A DNA stretch of 11,193 bases, taken from assembly GCA_002474415.1 (NCBI GenBank), contig DLQV01000058.1:1-11193 (forward strand). The letters run 5' to 3'. The notes below the pieces were generated by a model that saw only the letters and a list, made by a program, of their open reading frames with translations, was not told where the DNA came from and did not search any database. Of the stretch, positions 6,735 through 11,193 are shown in pieces. Every line of letters begins with the position of its first letter. Positions within the stretch are counted from its first letter, which is position 1. The DNA is from Lachnospiraceae bacterium UBA7598 (GTDB taxonomy: Bacteria; Bacillota; Clostridia; Lachnospirales; Lachnospiraceae). Made by a program: the position numbers and the translations under genes.

Positions 6735-7619
6735 ATGGAATTGTGGCTGGAAAGTTGTATCGCGGTACTGGCGGTTCTTGTCCTTTTATTATGCATCCGA
6801 TTATATCTGGTAAAGAAGGCGGCACGGGAAATCCACGCCGCCCTTCCGGAGAAATTAAATACCGACACCAACACGCCGATTACGCTTTCCTGCCGGGATA
6901 AAGATTTGTGTCTTCTGGCGGATACGCTCAACCAGTCCCTGGAACAGCTCCGTGCCATGCAGCATTGTTTTGAACAGGGAAACGCCCAGCTGCAGACCGC
7001 CATCACGAGCATTTCCCACGATCTGCGCACGCCGCTGACTGCCATCTGCGGCTATCTGGAACTTTTGGAAAAAGAACCGTTATCTGCTGCCTCCCGCCAG
7101 TATGTTGCCATCATCCGGGAGCGCGCGGATGTGATGACACAACTGACGGAAGAACTGTTCCGATATTCGGTTGTCCTGTCTGTGCCTTTGGCACAATCCC
7201 TGCAGGAAGTGTCGGTAAACCGCATTTTAGAGGGCAGCATTGCCGCAATGTATGCGGTGCTTAAAAGACACCGGATCACGCCGGACATTAGCATGGCCGA
7301 CCATACCGTGCTGCGCACGCTCGATCCGTCCGCCTTATCGCGCGTCTTTTCCAACCTGTTAAACAATGCCGTAAAATACAGCGACGGGGATCTTTCCATC
7401 ACGCTTTCCGAAGACGGTACCATCATCTTTTCCAATACAGCGGCAGCACTCAGTGAAGTGGAAGTCGGCAGGCTTTTTGACCGATTCTATACCGTGGAAA
7501 ATGCCAAAAATGCCACCGGACTTGGACTTTCCATTGCACGAACGCTGGTGGAGCAGATGCACGGGCAGATGGATGCCGCTTATGAAGCTGGGAGGCTTGT
7601 CATCCGAATGCAGATTTAG
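6735..7619 (+). CDS. Sensor histidine kinase with a single N-terminal membrane helix
   Basis: A 294-residue kinase, partner of the response regulator three genes upstream. One hydrophobic segment (about 5-26) anchors it; there is no second helix and no obvious extracellular domain. A helical linker leads to the H-box SISHDLRTPLTAI with phosphorylated His95. The ATP-binding domain has the N-box SNLLNNAVKYS (Asn211), an F-box LFDRFYTV (248-254) and a G2 box TGLGLSIA (261-268). The canonical G1 box DxGxG expected near residues 230-240 is not visible; the sequence there is IIFSNTAAALSE. The lack of a sensory domain suggests it detects stimulus within the membrane or through the ABC permease, as proposed for Bce-like and other intramembrane-sensing kinases. 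The ATG has AGGAG 6 nt upstream. Its TAG stop is only 1 nt from the stop of the convergent membrane-protein gene. Confidence 0.9.
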   Translation: MELWLESCIAVLAVLVLLLCIRLYLVKKAAREIHAALPEKLNTDTNTPITLSCRDKDLCLLADTLNQSLEQLRAMQHCFEQGNAQLQTAITSISHDLRTPLTAICGYLELLEKEPLSAASRQYVAIIRERADVMTQLTEELFRYSVVLSVPLAQSLQEVSVNRILEGSIAAMYAVLKRHRITPDISMADHTVLRTLDPSALSRVFSNLLNNAVKYSDGDLSITLSEDGTIIFSNTAAALSEVEVGRLFDRFYTVENAKNATGLGLSIARTLVEQMHGQMDAAYEAGRLVIRMQI

Positions 7620-7620
7620 T

Positions 7621-8004
7621 TTATTTTTTTATAAAGCAGACCAAAAATAAAGCAACTACAACAACTCCTGTGCCTATGGCTATACACCTCTTTGCTGTGG
7701 TGACTTCTTTTTGATATAAGCGAAACAATTCTCCGGAATGACTCTTTCTATTATGGAGACCAATCATTGCATAGATCAAAAAGAATGCAACTCCGAATAT
7801 TAAAATTACAATCAGTCGTCCCCAAGCAGAAGGAATGGTGTATTGACCGATTATGATGCATAGCAGGATCATAAAATACACGATTTTATTTTGCCCATAT
7901 CCCAAAGGAAGTTCTTTTTGATAATTTCTATACATCTTTTTTCCATAATATACAATCATGCATATTAAAAATAATAGATAGATCATCATGCCCATCATCC
8001 TCAT
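7621..8004 (-). CDS. Unrecognised four-helix membrane protein
   Basis: A 127-residue protein I do not recognise. It has four hydrophobic stretches (about 5-20, 40-56, 63-83, 106-125) joined by short basic loops such as YGKKMYRNYQK (20-30) and HNRKSHSG (84-91), and ends FIKK. No catalytic or metal motif is visible. The ATG at 8004 is preceded by AAGGAGG (8017-8011), which overlaps the LysR stop codon; the genes are 11 nt apart, so this one is almost certainly co-transcribed and translationally coupled with LysR. By eye it is clearly more AT-rich than its neighbours, with many ATA, TTA and AAA codons, which could mean recent acquisition or weak expression. Coding is supported by the ribosome binding site, the regular hydrophobic pattern and the tight packing. 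It could be a small transporter, a regulator of a membrane complex or an immunity protein; none of these is demonstrated. Confidence 0.7.
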   Translation of the reverse strand: MRMMGMMIYLLFLICMIVYYGKKMYRNYQKELPLGYGQNKIVYFMILLCIIIGQYTIPSAWGRLIVILIFGVAFFLIYAMIGLHNRKSHSGELFRLYQKEVTTAKRCIAIGTGVVVVALFLVCFIKK

Positions 8005-8015
8005 AGTATACCTCC

Positions 8016-8810
8016 TTAATTTTGTCTCATAAGATAAAATGTCACATCCGCCTCCGGATCAGTAAGTGGTATATTGATCCGGTCCGGATGCCCCGCCATA
8101 TTCAATTGTCCATAATCCGTTGTAAAACACGGCAGGGAAGATGCTTCTACCAGCTCGTCAAACACCTCTTCATCCGTCTGTACCAGAAACTTTGATGCGG
8201 GCATTTTCTCACGGCACAGCGTATCCCAGAACCCAAGTTCCGAGCGCAGCAGAAAATTAAACCCATTGATATCCGCAAAGGTCAGTGTCTTTTCAGATGC
8301 CAGCTTATGATCCCGCGGCACACATACATACAGATGCTCCCGCATAAACACCTCTGCTTTTTCCCCTTCCACCGGAAACGGCAGCACCGCAATGTCACAG
8401 GTATGCTGCTTCCACGCGGTCAGCACTTCCTCATTCTGACAGATGGTTGACTGGATCGTCCGGTCCGGATACACCACATTTAACTTCCGGAGCAGTTCCC
8501 ACACCGGAGCCGGTGCACAGGAACGGATGACGATTGTCCTTCTTCTCTGATCAAAGGTACGCACCGCTTCCACTGTCTGATCCGCGTTCTGCAACAGCTT
8601 TTGTCCATACTCTACCGCCATCTTTCCGGTCTCATTCAATTCAATTTTATTTTTCCCACGATGAAATAACGGCACACCGAAACTTTCCTCCAGATGCTGC
8701 ATGGAACGGGTAATCGATGGTGTGGATACATGAAATTGATCTGCCACTTTTGATAACGTCCCAAGTTCTGCAAAGGCAACAAGCTGACGTAACTCATATA
8801 AATCCAGCAT
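8016..8810 (-). CDS. LysR family transcriptional regulator
   Basis: A 264-residue regulator. The N-terminal winged helix (about 1-62) shows LRQLVAFAELGTLSKVADQF, then HVSTPSITRSMQHLEESFGV, then PLFHRGKNKIELNETG, all typical of LysR. The remainder is the effector-binding domain, starting at about 90 (TIVIRSC), with a DIAVLPFPV stretch and a C-terminal end at VTFYLMRQN. It is about 30-40 residues shorter than the usual LysR length, mostly at the C-terminus, but shows no frameshift. The ATG at 8810 has an AAAGGAGGAG site (8825-8816). It is divergent from the aldo/keto reductase across a 258-nt repeat-rich region, the classical arrangement in which LysR activates the divergent gene and represses itself. 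The effector is unknown. Confidence 0.92.
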   Translation of the reverse strand: MLDLYELRQLVAFAELGTLSKVADQFHVSTPSITRSMQHLEESFGVPLFHRGKNKIELNETGKMAVEYGQKLLQNADQTVEAVRTFDQRRRTIVIRSCAPAPVWELLRKLNVVYPDRTIQSTICQNEEVLTAWKQHTCDIAVLPFPVEGEKAEVFMREHLYVCVPRDHKLASEKTLTFADINGFNFLLRSELGFWDTLCREKMPASKFLVQTDEEVFDELVEASSLPCFTTDYGQLNMAGHPDRINIPLTDPEADVTFYLMRQN

Positions 8811-8850
8811 TGCGCTCCTCCTTTTACGTTTCGTTTTTTGAAATGTAGTT

Positions 8851-8868
8851 TACAATATCTATAGTGTA
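8851..8868. promoter_or_regulatory. Palindromic site on the LysR promoter
   Basis: This 18-bp site is an imperfect palindrome of form TACAnTATnnATAnTGTA, with 7 of 9 base pairs symmetric. It overlaps the predicted -10 of the LysR gene, the position expected for an autorepression operator. Binding by this LysR protein is inferred. Confidence 0.45.
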
Positions 8869-8880
8869 CTTCCAGCTAAA
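8852..8880 (-). promoter_or_regulatory. Putative LysR promoter
   Basis: On the minus strand TTTAGC (8880-8875) and TATTGT (8857-8852) are separated by 17 nt. The predicted start is near 8845, about 35 nt before the LysR ATG. The match to consensus is moderate. Confidence 0.4.
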
Positions 8881-8927
8881 ACTGTTGTAAAGTCATAATC
8901 AGAAAGTAATTCTGCATTTCAAAAATA

Positions 8928-9009
8928 TTACGGTTCACAAGTTACTCTGCAAACAGTAACCAAAAGAATAACGGTTACGGTTTACATATGCCCGCACGAA
9001 CAGTAACCA
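8928..9009 (+). repeat. Two bipartite repeats 47 bp apart upstream of the aldo/keto reductase
   Basis: TTACGGTTCAC (8928-8938) recurs as TTACGGTTTAC (8975-8985), and AACAGTAACCA (8952-8962) recurs exactly at 8999-9009. Both copies are shifted by 47 bp, so the unit TTACGGTTyACA-N12-AACAGTAACCA occurs twice. GTTAC (8941-8945) and GTAAC (8956-8960) also form an inverted pair 10 nt apart, and GTAACC (8956-8961) with GGTTAC (8973-8978) another. Dyads of this size suit LysR-type binding boxes. I found no clear -35/-10 pair for the reductase here, as is common for activator-dependent promoters. Confidence 0.55.
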
Positions 9010-9068
9010 TCGGCACACAAACAATCACTTAAACTTATCAAATACAAAAAAACAAGGAGGAACAAAAC

Positions 9069-9908
9069 ATGGAATATGTTACCTTAAACAACGGAATCAA
9101 AATGCCAAAACTCGGATATGGGGTTTACCAGACACCGCCGGAAGACACGAAGCCCTGCGTACTCGATGCCATTGAAATCGGCTACCGCAGCATCGACACT
9201 GCACAGGCGTATTACAATGAAGAAGGCGTAGGTGCCGCACTCGCTTCCTGCGGTCTGCCGCGTGAAGAATTTTTCCTGACAACCAAAGTATGGATCACCA
9301 ATGCCGGCTATGAAAAAGCGAAGGCATCCATTCTGGAATCCATGGAAAAATTACAGACCAGCTATCTGGATCTGCTGCTCATTCACCAGCCGTTTGGCGA
9401 TTATTACGGCACTTACCGCGCGATGGAAGAACTGTATAAGGCCGGAAAACTGCGCGCCATCGGTGTATCCAATTTCGGTCCGGACCGTTATCTGGACATC
9501 CAGCACTTTTCAACCGTAAAGCCTGCGGTAAACCAGATCGAAACCCATGTCTTCCAGCAGCAGAAAGTTGCCAGAGAATATTTACAGAAATACAACTGCC
9601 AGCCGGAATCCTGGGGACCGTTTGCCGAGGGACGAAACGATATGTTTACCAACCCTGTCCTTACAAAAATCGGTGAAAAATATGGAAAAACTGCCGCACA
9701 GACTGCACTCCGCTTCCTGATGCAGAGCGATGTGGTTGTCATTCCGAAATCCGTACACAAAGACCGGATGCAGCAGAATTTTGATATTTTTGACTTCACA
9801 CTGACACCGGAAGAAATGACTGAAATCGAAGCACTTGACAGCCGCGAGAGCCTGTTCTTCTCCCACTATGATCCGAAAACCGTAGAGTGGTTTATGTCTA
9901 TCTTATAA
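9069..9908 (+). CDS. Aldo/keto reductase, NADPH-dependent
   Basis: A 279-residue cytosolic (alpha/beta)8-barrel oxidoreductase that reduces aldehydes or ketones with NADPH. The catalytic tetrad is complete: Asp43 in RSIDTAQAY, Tyr48, Lys73 in TTKVW and His106 in LLIHQP. The family signatures IGVSNF (131-136) and the cofactor-phosphate loop VIPKSVHKDR (near residues 234-243) are present, as is the NQIE strand. Length matches the AKR5-type 2,5-diketo-gluconate reductase and general aldehyde reductase group. The ATG at 9069 has AAGGAGG (9054-9060) 8 nt upstream. It is divergent from LysR, which probably controls it. The physiological substrate cannot be assigned; reactive aldehydes such as methylglyoxal are typical for such genes. 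Confidence 0.92.
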   Translation: MEYVTLNNGIKMPKLGYGVYQTPPEDTKPCVLDAIEIGYRSIDTAQAYYNEEGVGAALASCGLPREEFFLTTKVWITNAGYEKAKASILESMEKLQTSYLDLLLIHQPFGDYYGTYRAMEELYKAGKLRAIGVSNFGPDRYLDIQHFSTVKPAVNQIETHVFQQQKVAREYLQKYNCQPESWGPFAEGRNDMFTNPVLTKIGEKYGKTAAQTALRFLMQSDVVVIPKSVHKDRMQQNFDIFDFTLTPEEMTEIEALDSRESLFFSHYDPKTVEWFMSIL

Positions 9909-9915
9909 TTTAAAT

Positions 9916-9940
9916 AAAGTGTGCGCTTGCCGTACACTTT
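9916..9940. terminator. Bidirectional hairpin, best as terminator of the minus-strand flavin gene
   Basis: AAAGTGTGCG (9916-9925) pairs with CGTACACTTT (9931-9940) over 10 positions with one G-T pair and a 5-nt loop. On the minus strand the stem is followed by ATTTAAATT, a usable U-rich tail, so it would stop transcripts from the right. On the plus strand it sits 7 nt after the reductase stop but only three T residues follow, so termination in that direction would be weaker. Confidence 0.6.
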
Positions 9941-9987
9941 CGCACCCGGGCGGATGCGTTGCATAATCTTTCGCTCCGCGGGGTGCG
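9941..9987. other. GC-rich imperfect hairpin
   Basis: CGCACCC (9941-9947) pairs with GGGTGCG (9981-9987), GCGGA (9950-9954) with TCCGC (9975-9979), and GCG (9956-9958) with CGC (9972-9974), giving a 15-bp interrupted stem with a 13-nt loop directly abutting the previous hairpin. No U-tract follows on the plus strand. It stands out against AT-rich intergenic DNA. It could strengthen termination or be a small repetitive palindrome. Confidence 0.5.
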
Positions 9988-10032
9988 CATCTTTGCAGAC
10001 CTTACTTTCCCTATTTCTCATTCCCTTATCTA

Positions 10033-10509
10033 TCAGCGCTCCTGAATTTCTTTTCCGCTGAGATGCTCGATCGTAATTTCGTAAACCTGTACGGCTCTTC
10101 CGGACTGGGCAATTTCTCCTTCTATCAGAGCATCATCCGGGTAATACTTTTTTGCAATCTGTCTCACCAGATCTATTGTCCGGTTTCTGTCTTCGAGAAT
10201 CCGGCATCTTCCGAATACTACCACGCTCTGTAAAAACGGAGCCCATGGTTCTTCTTTGACCATTTCATTCCCGTAAACGGTAAAACATACTCTGTCATCT
10301 TTTTTAAGTGCATCTGCCTTATGTCCGACCGCCGCGCCGTGAAAATAAATTTTACCTTCCTCTTCGCTGTAATAAAAATTCACCGGAACGGCATATGGAT
10401 AACCGTCATCTCCGTTTACCGCAAATACACCGCGCCGCTCACGAAGCAACAATTGTTTTGCTGCCTCTGTACTGATTTCCTTTTTCTTTCTTCTCATTGG
10501 TCTGAACAT
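10033..10509 (-). CDS. Pyridoxamine 5'-phosphate oxidase-like flavin protein, NimA-related
   Basis: A 158-residue FMN-binding split-barrel protein. Diagnostic stretches are MRRKKKEIS (5-13), RRGVFAVNGDDGYPYAVPVN (25-44), KIYFHGAAVGHKADAL (53-68), VCFTVYG (74-80) and SVVVFGRCRIL (95-105). This pattern matches the family that includes 5-nitroimidazole reductase (NimA-like) and general stress flavoproteins; it lacks the full-length pyridoxamine oxidase sequence, so vitamin B6 synthesis is not implied. The likely role is redox detoxification of small molecules in the cytosol, unproven. The ATG at 10509 is chosen because GGAGGAAA lies about 7 nt upstream, whereas the second Met at codon 5 has none. 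It lies 72 nt downstream of the SseB-like gene on the same strand and faces the reductase, with hairpins between. Confidence 0.85.
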   Translation of the reverse strand: MFRPMRRKKKEISTEAAKQLLLRERRGVFAVNGDDGYPYAVPVNFYYSEEEGKIYFHGAAVGHKADALKKDDRVCFTVYGNEMVKEEPWAPFLQSVVVFGRCRILEDRNRTIDLVRQIAKKYYPDDALIEGEIAQSGRAVQVYEITIEHLSGKEIQER

Positions 10510-10581
10510 ACTGTTTCCTCCGATATTATCACTGTTCTTTTCGAATCGTATCGCATATAGTTACAAAAAATATGAAAATTT

Positions 10582-11004
10582 TCAGTCCGGCATAATAATC
10601 CGGATCAGATGTTTATCCAGCATGATTGTCCGGTTCCAGGGATTGATAATAATCCCTGCGATCTCCGGCACAGTAAGTGCTGCTTCAAACATCCTGCCGA
10701 TCTCTGACAAAAATGTCGACTTCACCTGATCTGCACCTTTTAATTCTTCCTCAAAGCTGGTAAATACCGACCACCAGATTTTACCGTCCGGAGTTCTCAC
10801 TGTCTGTAACTTCATTTGTGCCTGTGCCGGATCCGGTTCCACAGCAACGATCAGTTGTCCTCCCTCTTTCATCCGCCGCCGGATCACCGTCAACGTATGT
10901 GCAAGCTGCTCCTGTGTGGCTTCTTTCTGAAGCGCAAAAATTGCATCTTCTATCTTCTCATTGCCCTTTAATCCCTCATCCTGATATTCATTTTTCTTAT
11001 TCAT
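10582..11004 (-). CDS. SseB-domain protein
   Basis: A 140-residue soluble protein resembling the N-terminal SseB domain found in many Clostridia. Supporting features are the helical EDAIFALQKEATQEQLAHTL opening (19-38), VAVEPD, the TPDGKIWWSVFTSFEEEL strand and helix (71-88), and the terminal GIIINPWNRTIMLDKHLIRI block (117-136). Only one such domain is present, with no C-terminal partner domain as in enteric SseB. The biochemical role of this family is not established, so no function is proposed. The ATG at 11004 has AGAGGA upstream with about 10 nt spacing. It may be co-transcribed with the flavin gene 72 nt downstream; I see no hairpin with a U-tract between them. Confidence 0.75.
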   Translation of the reverse strand: MNKKNEYQDEGLKGNEKIEDAIFALQKEATQEQLAHTLTVIRRRMKEGGQLIVAVEPDPAQAQMKLQTVRTPDGKIWWSVFTSFEEELKGADQVKSTFLSEIGRMFEAALTVPEIAGIIINPWNRTIMLDKHLIRIIMPD

Positions 11005-11193
11005 ATTTCATATCCTCTCTTGTCTGCTCCTTTCTATTATATAGGCGATTGCGAAACTCTTTCCCGGGCCTGCCGCCTCTCACACGGTTGGACCTGCTTT
11101 TCTGACAGAATTGCTGAATTTTTTAGAAATCCGATTCTGCCTTAATTTTTGTGTCCGGGCATCGCTTCGACTGTTTCTGCGAGCCGTCTGTCT
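11005..11193. other. Right-edge noncoding stretch upstream of the SseB-like gene
   Basis: No supportable gene is seen. A perfect -10-like TATAAT on the minus strand (11041-11036) would place a start about 25 nt before the SseB-like ATG, but the hexamer 17 nt upstream of it is a poor -35. Further right, CAGAAT (11105-11110) and ATTCTG (11133-11138) can pair around a 22-nt loop, followed on the plus strand by ATTTTT; this could be a weak terminator for a gene outside the window. Confidence 0.35.

Larger units (their letters stand above)
8835..8925. repeat. Nested inverted repeats flanking the LysR promoter
   Basis: TTTTTGAAATG (8835-8845) and CATTTCAAAAA (8915-8925) are perfect 11-bp inverted copies 69 nt apart. 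Inside them TTTACAA (8849-8855) and TTGTAAA (8885-8891) form a second, perfect 7-bp inverted pair. The outer pair brackets the predicted LysR promoter. They could be paired operators that loop the DNA, or simply AT-rich coincidence. Confidence 0.5.

Noticed and set aside
4199..7619. Complete lantibiotic biosynthesis or LanFEG immunity cluster
   Set aside because: No precursor peptide, LanM/LanBC, protease or second permease is present; only sensing and a BcrAB-like transporter are supported.
10510..10581. Possible separate promoter for the flavin protein gene
   Set aside because: GATAAT and TTGTAA elements exist but not at usable spacing, and GATAAT sits almost on the ribosome binding site.

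Overview
The window looks like a chromosomal accessory-metabolism segment from a Gram-positive Clostridia, most likely a Lachnospiraceae-type gut bacterium. This is an inference from strong AGGAGG-type ribosome binding sites, sigma-A-like promoters, moderate GC with AT-rich intergenic DNA, and the protein repertoire (glucose IICBA permease, BcrA/LanF-type ABC transporter, PadR, SseB-like and NimA-like proteins). No rRNA, tRNA, CRISPR array, transposase or phage gene was seen.

Layout. (1) Positions 1-690: a PadR-family repressor with its own promoter, convergent with the next gene. (2) 692-2794, minus: a complete glucose-type PTS permease (IICBA), preceded by a strong hairpin. (3) 2916-4089, minus: a two-gene operon in which a HAD phosphatase overlaps by 11 nt with a family-6-type hypoxanthine/deoxyinosine DNA glycosylase. 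(4) 4199-7619, plus: a self-contained antimicrobial-peptide sensing and export module with response regulator, ABC ATPase carrying an E-loop, six-helix ABC permease, and single-helix histidine kinase. Its promoter lies on top of the divergent HAD promoter. Four TCTTTAC direct repeats sit just in front of the ABC genes. (5) 7621-8810, minus: a LysR regulator followed by an unrecognised four-helix membrane protein. (6) 8811-9068: a repeat-rich control region. (7) 9069-9908, plus: an aldo/keto reductase divergent from LysR and probably its target. (8) 9916-9987: two hairpins between convergent genes. (9) 10033-11004, minus: a pyridoxamine-oxidase-like flavin protein and an SseB-domain protein, then about 190 nt with no gene at the right edge.

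How the genes work together. The kinase and response regulator probably sense a peptide antibiotic and induce the ABC pump, with the TCTTTAC array as the likely response-regulator operator. The LysR protein probably controls the reductase and itself through sites in the shared intergenic region. The PTS permease, the HAD/glycosylase pair and the flavin protein look like independent units.

No clearly new multi-gene system is evident. The features most worth a second look are the TCTTTAC array, the nested repeats between LysR and the reductase, the unrecognised membrane protein coupled to LysR, the atypical kinase ATP-binding domain, and the hairpin in front of ptsG.
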